Shown one piece after another: positions 1-9,107 of a stretch of 64,000 nt of DNA. Every line of letters begins with the position of its first letter. Within the stretch, counting starts at the first letter, position 1. The DNA lies in assembly GCA_012103325.1 (NCBI GenBank), contig WLWY01000001.1, positions 62,001 through 126,000 on the forward strand, written 5' to 3'. The DNA is from Alphaproteobacteria bacterium. Its GTDB lineage: Bacteria > Pseudomonadota > Alphaproteobacteria > UBA8366 > GCA-2717185. The notes under the pieces were generated by a model that ran no database searches, was not told where the DNA came from, and saw only the letters and a program-made list of their open reading frames with translations. Both the position numbers and the translations under genes were made by a program.

Positions 1-983
1 TGCTGCACGGTCTCCATCGGCTTGGCGAGGTTGATCGACATGAACCGCCGCGACATCTTCGCGTCGGCTTCCGCCTCCGTGTAGTGCTGTTCGCGTCCGA
101 AATTCCGCAGGTTCTTCGTCAGCAACTCGCGGCAGCGCACCCGGCCGCTATTGTCGTTCAGATCATTGTGCACGAGGTTGGCGTAGTTGGCGTTCACACC
201 CGGGTTCTTGTTGTCCTGGTCTTCCGTGCGGTCGCCCTCGTAATCCTTGTCGAAGACGTCGTGGTTGTAGACAAGCGCATCCGTCGCGCCCGGGAAAAAG
301 TCCAAGAGGAGCTTCTCGATTTCTGGATAGAAGACGCGCTCCACTTCAGCGGAATCGTAGAAGTTCTCGCACTGGGACTCGAGATGCGCCAGCGAGACGC
401 CGAGCTTGTCCATGCTTTCGGGGCTGTTGGGGGAGAGGCCGGGGTGGTATTCCCCGATCCGCCGCGCGTCGCGCATCACCTGCGGGAAAAAGAGGTTGCG
501 CCGTTTGTTGTCCTCTTCGTTCTTACGCAGGATCTCCGCCTCGGCCGCACGCGCCGGGTCTCCCCAAATCTCGTTGGACGATACGATGGAATAGGTCGGC
601 TGTTCATAAACGGTGTAGGGCAAAGGCAGCGCCAGGCCGCCTTCCGGAGCTTCTATGTTGTTCTCGCGAATATAGTCCACGCACTCCGCGTACTTCCGAA
701 ACCCAACACCCCACTTGGTCTCGATCGGTCCGGGAGGCGCGTTGTCGATCATGTCGATAACCCGCTGCCCTTCGCCCTCGGCGATCTGGGCAAGCGCGGT
801 CTCCATCGCCGCCACCGTGCCCGCATCGCCGTCCCGGTCGAACGACATATAGGATAAGCCGCCGTTTGCCGCGATAGGGGTGGGCTGCCCTTCCGTGAGC
901 TGGAGGGAGGGTACATAGGCCGACGAACCCGTCTCCGTATCCGCCGCAACCTGGTTCTCGCTGACCTTAAGCCCGTCGTCCAT
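1..983 (-). CDS. CmcJ/NvfI-like non-heme iron oxidase, partial at the window edge
   Basis: The ATG at 983 follows a GATGAGG ribosome-site-like stretch; 327 codons are visible before the window ends, so the C-terminus is missing. The protein contains VYNHDVF (about 238-244), then VHND (H272, D274) followed by a SGRVRCREL segment, and INLAKPM near 317. These match the layout of the CmcJ/NvfI family, related to the cephamycin 7-alpha-methoxylase component and fungal NvfI, in which an HxD motif and a later His bind Fe(II) with 2-oxoglutarate. There is no signal peptide, so it is probably cytoplasmic. The substrate cannot be told from sequence. It is separated from coxG by about 460 bases and is probably not part of the cox operon. 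The family call rests on motif recall only. Confidence 0.62.
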   Translation of the reverse strand, partial: MDDGLKVSENQVAADTETGSSAYVPSLQLTEGQPTPIAANGGLSYMSFDRDGDAGTVAAMETALAQIAEGEGQRVIDMIDNAPPGPIETKWGVGFRKYAECVDYIRENNIEAPEGGLALPLPYTVYEQPTYSIVSSNEIWGDPARAAEAEILRKNEEDNKRRNLFFPQVMRDARRIGEYHPGLSPNSPESMDKLGVSLAHLESQCENFYDSAEVERVFYPEIEKLLLDFFPGATDALVYNHDVFDKDYEGDRTEDQDNKNPGVNANYANLVHNDLNDNSGRVRCRELLTKNLRNFGREQHYTEAEADAKMSRRFMSINLAKPMETVQ

Positions 984-1442
984 AGCATGCCCTCATCGCC
1001 GATTAAAAACCGCCTTATCGTGGCATATGGGGCTTGTCGTTGCTAGGGCTTGTCATTTCGGGTCGCAGAAACTGATGCCGCGTTCTTTTCCATCCGCTCC
1101 GACACGATGCGCTCCGCCAATTGCGAATGGCGCGAACAGGCGCCGTTTGGTTCGTCATACGACGCAGGCCTCGCGGAATGACCGAGTTTGGCCCTAAACC
1201 GAACCATCGACCACCATGCCAGCGATACCCTATGGAAAATCATGGCGCGCCTCATAGGGCAAACTTCGAACCCTTTGTTCGGAACATTGAGCGAATGGAA
1301 CGGCACCCTTGAGAGGTCTTGCTCAATCATATCGCCAGCGTCCTGACCGTGGAAAAGAGAAAATGTGGAAATCAGCGGTGACCGTTCTCAGTGCGGCGGA
1401 TGGAAAATGAGCGCGTACTGCACTCGCAAGGTGAGACAGGCT
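984..1442. other. Intergenic gap of 459 bases with no convincing gene
   Basis: Short open frames exist on both strands (for example 1043-1330 on the - strand), but none has a good ribosome site or a recognisable protein. The recognisable content is one copy of a dispersed palindrome-bearing repeat at about 1243-1314, described separately. No clear terminator follows coxG. Confidence 0.6.
1243..1314. repeat. Dispersed repeat, copy 1 (downstream of coxG)
   Basis: This stretch begins TGGCGCGCCTCA and includes CAAACTTCGAACCC. The first roughly 38 bases match the segment starting at 10578 with only three or four differences; similarity then falls but recovers at CGAATGGAACG. It contains an imperfect hairpin (ACTTCGAAC, five-base loop, GTTCGGAAC). 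Both copies have the same orientation and lie on opposite sides of the cox cluster. Its function is unknown. The similarity was found by eye. Confidence 0.7.
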
Positions 1443-2033
1443 TCAACGCATAGCAAGCCAGATAGCCGCTAACGCGACGGCGATGACGCCAGCGGCGATA
1501 CATATATAGGTTCTGGAAAATCTGTCCGCGACAATTCCGGTTTCTGCGTTGGCTGTTTCTTCCGATATGAACGCCGATGCAGACTCTTGGTTTGCAGATT
1601 CTACGAGCGTTGCGAATTTTTCGAAGAATTCGCCGGACAGCTTCTTGGCCACGCTTTCGATCAGACGGGCGCCGAGCGAGGCGAGCTTACCGCCGACATC
1701 GACTTTGACATTGTACTGCAAAATGGTCGATGGACCGTCTTCGATCAAACAAACGTCCGCACCGCCCTTGGCAAAACCAGCGCCACCACCGCTACCTTCG
1801 CCAGTGATGGAATAGCCTTCGGGCGGGTTGAGATTGTTGAGTGTCACCGACCCGTTGAACTTCGCCTTGATCGGACCGACTTTCATCGACACCGTCGCAT
1901 CCATCTCGTGATCCGAGCGCTTGGTCAGCGTTTCGCAGCCGGGGATGCATTGGCGCAGGATTTCCGGATCGTTCAATGCTTCGAAGACCCGATGCCGGGA
2001 CGCCGCGATGCTTTGTTGGTCCTGTAATTCCAT
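1443..2033 (-). CDS. coxG: CoxG, SRPBCC-type carbon monoxide dehydrogenase accessory protein
   Basis: The ATG at 2033 has GGAG seven bases upstream and gives 196 residues; a longer frame to 2072 would overlap coxF and lacks homology. The N-terminal 145 or so residues have the CoxG/SRPBCC pattern (start MELQDQQ, then GPIKAKFNG, a glycine-rich GEGSGGGAGFAKG segment and GGKLASLGARLIE). A hydrophobic C-terminal helix (about 170-192) predicts a membrane anchor. In Oligotropha, CoxG helps recruit CO dehydrogenase to the cytoplasmic membrane so that electrons reach quinone. It is the last gene of the cox operon, 29 bases after coxF. Confidence 0.9.
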   Translation of the reverse strand: MELQDQQSIAASRHRVFEALNDPEILRQCIPGCETLTKRSDHEMDATVSMKVGPIKAKFNGSVTLNNLNPPEGYSITGEGSGGGAGFAKGGADVCLIEDGPSTILQYNVKVDVGGKLASLGARLIESVAKKLSGEFFEKFATLVESANQESASAFISEETANAETGIVADRFSRTYICIAAGVIAVALAAIWLAMR

Positions 2034-2062
2034 TCTCGCGCTCCAATATAGGGAGGTGTTAC

Positions 2063-2965
2063 TCAGCAGCACTTCGGATAAATGTCGATCGCCGTCGATC
2101 CGTTATCCGCGGCTTGCACAAGTTTCGCCGCGGCGCTGAACAGTTTTTCTTTGGCGGTGACGGGCGCCTTGGTGGTTTGCCGGCGGATGCTGACGATTTC
2201 CGCCAGGATCGACAGCGCAATCTCTTCCGGGCCGATAGCGTTGATGTCGAGACCGGCGGGCGCTGACAGCTTCGCCAATTGATCCGCTGTCAATGCCTGT
2301 TCACGGAGATGCGCGAGCAAGGTTTCGGATTTACGCCGGCTGCCGACGAACGCGACGTACCGCGCTGTGCTGCCGAGCGCGGCAGCCAACGCTTCGCGGT
2401 CGCGTTTCCCTTGAGTCGACACGACGATGTAGGCGTTTTCATCGACGCCGAGCGTTGAGAGATCGAATCCGGCATGCTTTCGGTCCGCATCGGTGAACCG
2501 CGGCAATTCCTCTTCTAAAGCGGCGGCGGTGACGCGGTACCCCATTGCCGAGCCGAGTGCGGCCAAGGCCACGGCGACGGGAGACGCGCCGCAGATCAGC
2601 AAATGCGGAGCCAATAGCATCGGTTCGACGAACAATTCGACGGTGCCGCCGCTGGGACAACTGCTCTTGTGCAGTTCGACTCCGTCGATATCGAGTTGCT
2701 CGACGACCTGGTCTTTCGGTTTAACGCGAATCAACCGTGGAGCGCCTTCCGCCAACACGGCTCCGGCCGCCTGCTTGACCGCGCCTTGCACGCAACTGCC
2801 GCCGAGAAATCCTTCGATTTCGCCACCCCGCGTGATAACTGCCTTGGCCCCGGCTTTAGCGGAGGTTGCGTGTTCCGTACGCACAACTGTTGCGACACAA
2901 AACTCATCTCCTTGGTCTCGTAGTTCTGCAATCCGGCGCATGACCTGTTCCGCATCGTATTTCAT
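2063..2965 (-). CDS. coxF: CoxF, XdhC/CoxI-family maturation factor
   Basis: 300 residues. The N-terminal XdhC/CoxI domain carries GGSCVQG (about 55-61), and the C-terminal Rossmann-like domain begins LLICGASPVAVALA near residue 118. XdhC-family proteins handle the molybdenum cofactor and its sulfuration for molybdenum hydroxylases. By analogy CoxF is needed to mature the Mo-S-Cu centre of CoxL, together with CoxD and CoxE. The protein ends in an adjacent Cys-Cys pair, which may matter for metal or sulfur handling (inference). It starts 18 bases after coxE and is followed closely by coxG. The name is based on gene order as well as sequence; the XdhC family assignment itself is firm. Confidence 0.9.
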   Translation of the reverse strand: MKYDAEQVMRRIAELRDQGDEFCVATVVRTEHATSAKAGAKAVITRGGEIEGFLGGSCVQGAVKQAAGAVLAEGAPRLIRVKPKDQVVEQLDIDGVELHKSSCPSGGTVELFVEPMLLAPHLLICGASPVAVALAALGSAMGYRVTAAALEEELPRFTDADRKHAGFDLSTLGVDENAYIVVSTQGKRDREALAAALGSTARYVAFVGSRRKSETLLAHLREQALTADQLAKLSAPAGLDINAIGPEEIALSILAEIVSIRRQTTKAPVTAKEKLFSAAAKLVQAADNGSTAIDIYPKCC

Positions 2966-2983
2966 GACCTCATGTCTCCCGTC

Positions 2984-4171
2984 TCAAAGCCGTGCCAACT
3001 CGGGTTCCAGCGCCGCCAGACTCTCCAAGCTGTTCGCGGCTCGAAACAGATCGATGTGGGGCAGCGCTTCAGCCATACCCCTCGCGACAGGTTCGTAGTT
3101 GTCCCAACCGGCGAGTGGATTGAGCCAGATGAGCCGCCGCGCGCGTTTTTTTAGTCTGGCCAGTTGCTTCGCGACGGACATTGGGTCGTCCGTATCGTAG
3201 CCGTCACTCATGACAATCACCGCCGAGCGCGTGTTGAGGCATTCCTTGGCGTACTGTTCGTTGAAAACCTGCAGACAGTGACCAATCCTAGTGCCGCCGC
3301 CGAAGCCTTCCGCCACCAGCGTCATGCGATCCATGGCCCGGCCATAATCGCGATCCCTCAGCGCATCGGTAATGCGGACCAGCCGGGTATGGAAGAGAAA
3401 CGCATCCGTCTTCAGCCATGGCCCCAACAGGCCGCGCAGGAACGCCAGAAACAACCGGCTATACTGTTGCATCGAACCGGAAACGTCGAGCAGGACGATC
3501 AGATTGACGGGTCGCTCCGGGCGTTTGCGGCGGACAAGAAAAAACGGGTCGCCACCCTTCGACAGATTGCGCCGGATTGTCCGGCGGATATCGATTTCAC
3601 GCCCCTTTGTCGATGGCTTCCGCCGCCGGCTCAACCGGTCGCGCATCGCCTTCGCCAGTTTCTCGGCGGTTTCCTCCACGGCTGCGACGTCGTCCGGCGA
3701 AACGATGTGCCTGAGATCGGTACGGGCCAAGACGTCGCGCGTGCTCGCGCGGATATTTTGTGTTGTTTGTCCGTCCGCGTCGCCGGTCGCATCGTCCGCC
3801 AGCTTCCCGCGCGCCGGCAACACACCCGGCGGCAGAATACTGTCCCAAAGGTCTGGCCGTTTAGCCGTGTCGCGCCGGCGGCTCCGCTGCGCTTCATCCT
3901 GGAGCACCAATGTTTTGACACCGCGTCCGAACCAGTAGGCGTCAAAGAGTTCGTCGAATTTTTCCCAATTGGCTTTATCCGCGCACAGCATGGACTTAAA
4001 GGCAAGTCGGGTGTCATGTACCTGCGGCCAATGAACCAGATTGAGTAGCGCGAGCGCGTCCATGGTTTCAGCGGGCCCGACGGGAAAACCGTTATGGCGC
4101 AAATGCGTAATGAAGCCACCGATACGCTCCGAGGGCGGCAAAGCAGGCAACGAGGGTGAACCTGCAACCAC
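2984..4171 (-). CDS. coxE: CoxE, von Willebrand factor A domain protein for CODH maturation
   Basis: A GTG at 4171, two bases after the coxD stop and preceded by AAGGTGG, is chosen as start (395 residues); the open frame runs further upstream but only inside coxD. The C-terminal VWA domain has the MIDAS motif DVSGS (229-233) and a later SDGYD segment. A basic linker (about 178-220) precedes it. CoxE-type proteins work as partners of MoxR-like AAA ATPases, here CoxD, in assembling the copper part of the CODH active site. Tight coupling to coxD suggests translational coupling of the two partners. Confidence 0.9.
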   Translation of the reverse strand: MVAGSPSLPALPPSERIGGFITHLRHNGFPVGPAETMDALALLNLVHWPQVHDTRLAFKSMLCADKANWEKFDELFDAYWFGRGVKTLVLQDEAQRSRRRDTAKRPDLWDSILPPGVLPARGKLADDATGDADGQTTQNIRASTRDVLARTDLRHIVSPDDVAAVEETAEKLAKAMRDRLSRRRKPSTKGREIDIRRTIRRNLSKGGDPFFLVRRKRPERPVNLIVLLDVSGSMQQYSRLFLAFLRGLLGPWLKTDAFLFHTRLVRITDALRDRDYGRAMDRMTLVAEGFGGGTRIGHCLQVFNEQYAKECLNTRSAVIVMSDGYDTDDPMSVAKQLARLKKRARRLIWLNPLAGWDNYEPVARGMAEALPHIDLFRAANSLESLAALEPELARL

Positions 4172-4173
4172 GG

Positions 4174-5049
4174 TCAGGCCACCTTGCCGATCAGACGCGC
4201 AGTCACTTCCGGCGTGACCGATTTCAGGTCTGCCTCCGTTTTGAGCAGGCAGACAAGGCTGGCGCAGATGACGTCGGGATGGTCGGTCAGCGAACCGACC
4301 GCAAGTCCCGTCAGTGCCGTCGCCCAATCGAGCGACTCGGCAATGCCCGGCGTCTTCTCCAGCTCCTCCTTGCGCAACGATTGCACGAAGCCGACGATCT
4401 GCCGTACCAGCGTGTCGTCAATAGCCGGCATATGCGTCTTGACGATGCGAAGTTCTTTTTCCGGATCGGGGTAATCCACATAGCTGTACAGACAGCGGCG
4501 GCGCAGCGCATCGGACAATTCGCGCGTGCTGTTCGACGTCAGGATGACGTGCGGTACGGTGCGCGCTGATATCGTGCCGAGTTCCGGTACGCTGACTTGA
4601 AAATCCGACAGGACTTCCAGCAGAAACGCCTCGAACTCCTCATCGGCCCGGTCGATTTCATCGATCAGCAGAACCGGCGCTTTGTCCTGGGAGATCGCCT
4701 CCAACAAGGGCCGCCGCAGCAGGAACGGTTCGGAGAATATGTGGGTCTCGACTTCGTCGGGCGACATTTCCGCCTGCTCGCGAACCTTGATCGCCAGCAG
4801 TTGGCGTTGATAGTTCCATTCGTAAATCGCCGCGTTGGCATCGAGCCCTTCGTAACATTGCAGACGGATCAGATCGGTATTCTCCACCTTTGCCAGGACC
4901 TTGGCGATTTCGGTCTTCCCGACGCCGGCCTCGCCCTCGAGCAGGAGGGACCGCCCGAGGGTCATCGCCAGCGAGAGGGCCATGGCCAAACCCTCGTCGG
5001 CGATATAACCGGCATCGGCGAGTCTTGATTGCAGGTCTTGGTGTTTCAC
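4174..5049 (-). CDS. coxD: CoxD, MoxR-like AAA+ ATPase for CODH active-site assembly
   Basis: Walker A GEAGVGKT (39-46 from the chosen start), Walker B LLIDEID and a sensor region LTSNSTREL identify a MoxR-type AAA+ ATPase. In Oligotropha, CoxD is needed to insert sulfur and then copper into the molybdenum site of apo-CODH. Homology begins at about KHQDLQSRL, so the GTG at 5049 is preferred (291 residues), 26 bases after coxL. The alternative ATG at 5112 would overlap coxL by 37 bases and add 21 residues without family support. Start certainty is moderate; identity is firm. Confidence 0.9.
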   Translation of the reverse strand: MKHQDLQSRLADAGYIADEGLAMALSLAMTLGRSLLLEGEAGVGKTEIAKVLAKVENTDLIRLQCYEGLDANAAIYEWNYQRQLLAIKVREQAEMSPDEVETHIFSEPFLLRRPLLEAISQDKAPVLLIDEIDRADEEFEAFLLEVLSDFQVSVPELGTISARTVPHVILTSNSTRELSDALRRRCLYSYVDYPDPEKELRIVKTHMPAIDDTLVRQIVGFVQSLRKEELEKTPGIAESLDWATALTGLAVGSLTDHPDVICASLVCLLKTEADLKSVTPEVTARLIGKVA

Positions 5050-5075
5050 GCGGCGTTGCCCCGTATTACCCAACC

Positions 5076-7499
5076 CTAGCCGGTTAGCCCCAACCGTTCG
5101 GCTGTTTTCCATACCCGCCAGTGATCGTGCGGCATCTGCGTGTGGGTCAGGCCGAAATGGGCGAAGGCGTCGTTAACGGCGTTGGATATCGCCGAAACGC
5201 CACCGACATTCGGCGACTCTCCGACACCCTTGGCGCCGATCGGATGATGCGGCGAGGGCACTTCGGTAAAATCGGTCTCCCACACCGGAGTCTCCACTGC
5301 CGTCGGCAGGAAATAATCCAGCAGGCTGCCGCCTTTGATGTTGCCGATCTCGTCGTAGTCGATCTCTTGGCCCAGGGCGATGCCAAGCGCCTCGGTCAGG
5401 CCGCCATGAACCTGGCCGTCGATGATCATCGGGTTGATCCGGGTGCCGCAGTCATCGAGCGCGTAAAAGCGCCGGATGTCGGTGACGCCGGTGTCGACGT
5501 CGATATCGGCAACGCAGACATACGCGCCATAGGGATAGGTCATGTTGGGCGGGTCGTAATAGCTCACCGCCTCCAGTCCCGGTTCCATGCCCGGCGGCAC
5601 GCTGTTGTAGGCGGCAAAAGCGATCTCGGCCATGGTCTTCGCGCGTTCCGGCGCGCCCTTGACAACGAAGCGGTCGACGTCCCATTCGAGATCGTCGTCA
5701 TGCACTTCCAACAGGTAGGCGGCGATCATTTGCGCCTTGGCGCGGATTTTCCGGCCGGCCATTGCGGTCGCAGCGCCGGCGACCGGCGTCGAACGCGATC
5801 CATAGGTGCCGAGGCCATAGGGCGCGGTATCGGTATCGCCTTCCTCTACGGTGATGTTGTCCGCCGGCAGTCCGATTTCCGTAGCGAGGATTTGAGCAAA
5901 GGTGGTGGCGTGGCCCTGGCCCTGGCTGATCGTACCGAGGCGGGCGATCGCGCTGCCGGTTGGGTGAATACGGATCTCGCAGGAGTCGAACATGCCAAGG
6001 CCCAGGATGTCGCAGTTCTTGATCGGTCCGGCGCCGACGATCTCAGTGAAGAAGGCAACGCCGACGCCCATCAGGCTGCGGGTTTCACCGTTGGCAAAGG
6101 CTTCCCGGTTGGCGGCCTGTTCGGCCCGGAGCGCGGGGTAGTCGACTGTCTGCAAAGCCTTGTCCATGGCGGTATGATAGTCGCCGCTGTCATACTCCCA
6201 GCCGAGTGCCGACTGGTAGGGGAACTGCTCTTTCTTGATGAAGTTTCTGATCCTGAGCTCGGCCGGATCAATTTCAAGCTTGCGCGCCAACACATCGATC
6301 ATCCGCTCAATCAGGTACGACGCTTCGGTAACCCGGAAGGAACAGCGGTAAGCGACACCCCCCGGCGCCTTGTTGGTGTAAACGCCGTCGACGGAGAGGT
6401 ACGCGACTGGAATGTCGTAGGAACCGGTGACGATGTTGAAGAACCCGGCCGGATACTGGGTCGGGTCCGCACAGGCATCGAAGGCGCCCTGGTTGGCAAT
6501 GACGTGGCAGCGCAGGCCGGTGATCCGGCCGTCCTTCGTCGCCGCCAGTTCACCGGTCATGTGGTAGTCGCGGGCGAAGGCAGTAGAGGAAAGGTTTTCC
6601 ATCCGGCTTTCGATCCATTTGACCGGTACGCCCAATACGATCGACGCGACAATGGAACAGACGTAACCCGGATAGACGCCGACCTTGTTGCCGAAGCCGC
6701 CGCCGATGTCCGGCGAGACGATACGGATCTTGTGTTCGGGAATATTGGAGATCAGCGATGCCACGGTACGAACGGCGTGTGGTGCCTGGAACGTGCCCCA
6801 GACGGTCAGCTTGCCGTTGATCGCATCCATCGACGCAACGCAGCCGCACGTCTCCAGCGGACAGGGATGGACGCGCTGATAGGAGATGAACTCCTCGACA
6901 GTTACGTCGGCGGCATCGAACGCCGCCTCGACGTTGGCCTTGTCGCCCACATCCCATGTGAATACGTGGTTGGGGTGCCGGCGCGGACCATGGCCGCCGA
7001 CCTCTTCCTGATCCTTAATGTCTTCCCGCAAAATGACCGCGTCGGGGTCCATGGCCTTAAAGGGATCGACCAGAACAGGCAGCTCCTCGTACTCGACCTC
7101 AACCAATTGGGCGGCGTCGGAGGCGATATAGCGGTCTTCCGCAACAACGAAGGCGACTTCCTGGAACTGAAAAAGTACTTTCTCATCGGCCAGCACGGCC
7201 TGCACGTCGCCGGCCAAGGTCGGCATCCAATGCAAGTTGAGGGGTTTCAAATCCTCGGCGGTCAGCACCGCCTTGACACCCGGCACGGCCAGGGCGGCTG
7301 ACGTGTCGATCGATTTGACCCGGGCATGGGCATAGGGCGAACGGACGAACTCACCGAATAGCATACCGGGCAGTTTCATATCGTCGACGTAATTACCCTT
7401 GCCTTGGGTGAAGCGGACGTCTTCGACCCGCTTACGTGCGGTGCCGAGACCCTGGAGTTTCTGAGTGCGTACTTCCGCGCTTGGCGTTGCCTCGTTCAT
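5076..7499 (-). CDS. coxL: CoxL, form I aerobic carbon monoxide dehydrogenase large subunit
   Basis: 807 residues, essentially the length of Oligotropha CoxL (809). The active-site loop reads AYRCSFR (383-389) with Cys386, the residue that binds copper in the Mo-S-Cu centre; this is the signature of true (form I) CODH, as opposed to the AYRGAGR of form II. The base-acting Glu lies in GVGES at 761. It binds molybdopterin cytosine dinucleotide and oxidises CO plus water to CO2, passing electrons to CoxS and CoxM. The start overlaps the coxS stop by four bases (ATGA). The protein has no signal peptide and is expected at the inner face of the membrane. Confidence 0.97.
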   Translation of the reverse strand: MNEATPSAEVRTQKLQGLGTARKRVEDVRFTQGKGNYVDDMKLPGMLFGEFVRSPYAHARVKSIDTSAALAVPGVKAVLTAEDLKPLNLHWMPTLAGDVQAVLADEKVLFQFQEVAFVVAEDRYIASDAAQLVEVEYEELPVLVDPFKAMDPDAVILREDIKDQEEVGGHGPRRHPNHVFTWDVGDKANVEAAFDAADVTVEEFISYQRVHPCPLETCGCVASMDAINGKLTVWGTFQAPHAVRTVASLISNIPEHKIRIVSPDIGGGFGNKVGVYPGYVCSIVASIVLGVPVKWIESRMENLSSTAFARDYHMTGELAATKDGRITGLRCHVIANQGAFDACADPTQYPAGFFNIVTGSYDIPVAYLSVDGVYTNKAPGGVAYRCSFRVTEASYLIERMIDVLARKLEIDPAELRIRNFIKKEQFPYQSALGWEYDSGDYHTAMDKALQTVDYPALRAEQAANREAFANGETRSLMGVGVAFFTEIVGAGPIKNCDILGLGMFDSCEIRIHPTGSAIARLGTISQGQGHATTFAQILATEIGLPADNITVEEGDTDTAPYGLGTYGSRSTPVAGAATAMAGRKIRAKAQMIAAYLLEVHDDDLEWDVDRFVVKGAPERAKTMAEIAFAAYNSVPPGMEPGLEAVSYYDPPNMTYPYGAYVCVADIDVDTGVTDIRRFYALDDCGTRINPMIIDGQVHGGLTEALGIALGQEIDYDEIGNIKGGSLLDYFLPTAVETPVWETDFTEVPSPHHPIGAKGVGESPNVGGVSAISNAVNDAFAHFGLTHTQMPHDHWRVWKTAERLGLTG

Positions 7500-7990
7500 T
7501 CCGCAGCCTCCTTCGCAGCATTGAGCTGATCCGCGGCGGCGCGGATCGCGACGACGATATTCTGATAGCCGGTGCAGCGGCAGAGGTTACCGGAGATCCC
7601 AAAACGGATTTCTTCGTCGCTCGGGTTCGGATTTTCCTGCAGCAGGCGATAGGCCCTGGTGATCATGCCGGGGGTGCAGAAGCCGCACTGCAGACCGTGA
7701 TATTCGCGGAACATTTCCTGCAGGACGTGCAAAGTGCCGTCTGGCTGGGCCATACCCTCAATTGTGCGAATTTCGGCGCCGTCGGCCTGGGCCACGAACA
7801 TCGTGCAGGATTTGACCGACTTGCCGTCCAGGTCGACCGTGCAGGCGCCGCAATGGCTGGTATCGCAACCGATATGTGGGCCGGTCAGGTTAAGCTGCTC
7901 GCGCAGGAAGTGGATCAGCAACATACGCGGTTCGGCTAAAGCCTCGATTTCACGGCCGTTGACGGTCAGTTGGACATGAAGTTTGCTCAT
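7496..7990 (-). CDS. coxS: CoxS, CODH small [2Fe-2S] subunit
   Basis: 164 residues. All eight cluster cysteines are present: the plant-ferredoxin-type site C42, C47, C50, C62 and the proximal site C102, C105, C137, C139. The protein relays electrons from the molybdenum site of CoxL to the FAD of CoxM. It starts 17 bases after coxM and overlaps coxL by four bases, so the three structural subunits are clearly cotranscribed in M-S-L order. Confidence 0.97.
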   Translation of the reverse strand: MSKLHVQLTVNGREIEALAEPRMLLIHFLREQLNLTGPHIGCDTSHCGACTVDLDGKSVKSCTMFVAQADGAEIRTIEGMAQPDGTLHVLQEMFREYHGLQCGFCTPGMITRAYRLLQENPNPSDEEIRFGISGNLCRCTGYQNIVVAIRAAADQLNAAKEAAE

Positions 7991-8007
7991 ATTTTCCTCC
8001 TCGGCGC

Positions 8008-8871
8008 TTACGCGGCGCGTTCAAGCGCGCGGGCGATGGCGCGGCGCACCATGACGCCGGCGAGTTTCGTGCGAAAATCCACTGGCCCGCGAGCGTCCGC
8101 GGCGGGGCTGGCGATGCCCTCGGCAAGCGCTACGGCGCGGTCGATCGCCGCCGCATCGACGGCAGTCCCGATCAAGGCTGCCGCGGCGTCTTCGGCGTAA
8201 AGGGGCGTATCGCCGACATTGGTCAACGCAATCGCGGCCGTGGCACAACGACCGCCAGACATTGTCAGCAGCACGGCAGCCGCGGCGGTGGCATAGTCGC
8301 CGATCTTGCGTTTTTGCTTCTCATAAGCATGGCCGTGCCCGTCCGGAGGTGTCGGAATGCGGACCGCGGTGATGATCTCGTTGTCTTGCAGCGCGGTAAA
8401 GAAGACCGCTTCGTAAAACACTCGCGCAGCGATTTCCCGCGTCCCGTTGGGCCCTTGCGCGATATAGGTGGCATCGAGTGCCTGCATCAATGCCGGCATG
8501 TCGTTGCCGGGATCGCCGTTGGCGACATTGCCACCGATGGTGCCGCAATAGCGGACCTGCGGATCGGCAATTTGCAATGCAGTCTCCGCCATAATCGGGC
8601 ATTTGGCTGCCAGAGTCGGATCGGCGATCAATTCGCTCTGGGTGGTCATGGCGCCAATCAGCAGATTGCCACCTTCTTCGCGGACGCCTTTCAGGCCGTC
8701 GATCGCCTGCAAATCGATCAAATGATCCAGCATCGCCATGCGCAGCTTCATCATCGGAATGAGGCTATGGCCGCCAGCGACCACGCGGGCGTCATCGCCA
8801 TGCTGGTCCAGCAGACCGACCGCCTCATCCAAGGATTTCGGCCGGTGATATTCGAACGAACCAGAAATCAT
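8008..8871 (-). CDS. coxM: CoxM, CODH medium FAD-binding subunit
   Basis: The ATG at 8871 is preceded by GGGAGG at good spacing and gives 287 residues; the open frame continues 44 codons further but without family homology. FAD-binding motifs AGGHS (32-36) and TIGGN (111-115) followed by GDPGNDMPA are intact. The subunit takes electrons from CoxS and hands them to the quinone pool. It is the first structural gene of the cluster, preceded by a 236-base gap holding palindromic candidate control sites and the coxC-like regulator. Confidence 0.95.
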   Translation of the reverse strand: MISGSFEYHRPKSLDEAVGLLDQHGDDARVVAGGHSLIPMMKLRMAMLDHLIDLQAIDGLKGVREEGGNLLIGAMTTQSELIADPTLAAKCPIMAETALQIADPQVRYCGTIGGNVANGDPGNDMPALMQALDATYIAQGPNGTREIAARVFYEAVFFTALQDNEIITAVRIPTPPDGHGHAYEKQKRKIGDYATAAAAVLLTMSGGRCATAAIALTNVGDTPLYAEDAAAALIGTAVDAAAIDRAVALAEGIASPAADARGPVDFRTKLAGVMVRRAIARALERAA

Positions 8872-9011
8872 CCTTTGGCCTCCCGTACCCCGTTGCATCA
8901 AAGCCGTGTTTTTCTTTCCGAAGCCTGGCGCAAAACAACCGCAGGCCGCGAATTGTCGCTGCTTAGTCGGATTGCCGGCAGAGCGACAGGGGCAGTGAGC
9001 CAATTGCGTCT

Positions 9012-9043
9012 ATTTCGCACGAGTGACGAAATGCGCGCACGAG
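9012..9043. promoter_or_regulatory. Candidate operator upstream of coxM: inverted and direct repeats
   Basis: An interrupted palindrome at 9012-9032 (ATTTCGCAC, GA, GTGACGAAAT) overlaps the first of two GCACGAG direct repeats at 9017-9023 and 9037-9043, spaced 20 bases start to start (about two helical turns). LytTR-domain regulators usually bind pairs of short direct repeats about two turns apart, and the neighbouring gene encodes one. Assignment as a CoxC-type site is inference. No confident -35/-10 pair was identified. Confidence 0.35.
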
Positions 9044-9073
9044 CGGCACGGGTGTAAACTTGTTTTTGGTCGG

Positions 9074-9093
9074 GGCGTTGGCGCGCCAACGCC
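9074..9093. promoter_or_regulatory. Perfect 20-bp palindrome between coxC and coxM
   Basis: GGCGTTGGCGCGCCAACGCC equals its own reverse complement. It begins 14 bases beyond the coxC stop and about 200 bases before the coxM start. It could be a transcription-stop hairpin for coxC (downstream there are A-rich rather than clean T-rich bases), or a dimer-binding operator for the structural operon. The sequence does not decide between these. Confidence 0.5.
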
Positions 9094-9107
9094 GAAATAG
9101 TGGAAAA

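Noticed and set aside
84-857. 257-codon open frame on the + strand
   Set aside because: Antisense to the CmcJ/NvfI-like gene, with a protein of no recognisable family; the - strand frame carries the motifs.
1043-1330. Small - strand ORF sharing the NKGFEVCP peptide with an ORF at 10558-10860
   Set aside because: The shared peptide comes from the dispersed DNA repeat; neither frame has a ribosome site or extends similarity beyond the repeat, so it is reported as a repeat rather than a gene.
5121-7301. 726-codon open frame on the + strand
   Set aside because: Entirely antisense to coxL; long only because GC-rich codon usage leaves few stops on the opposite strand.
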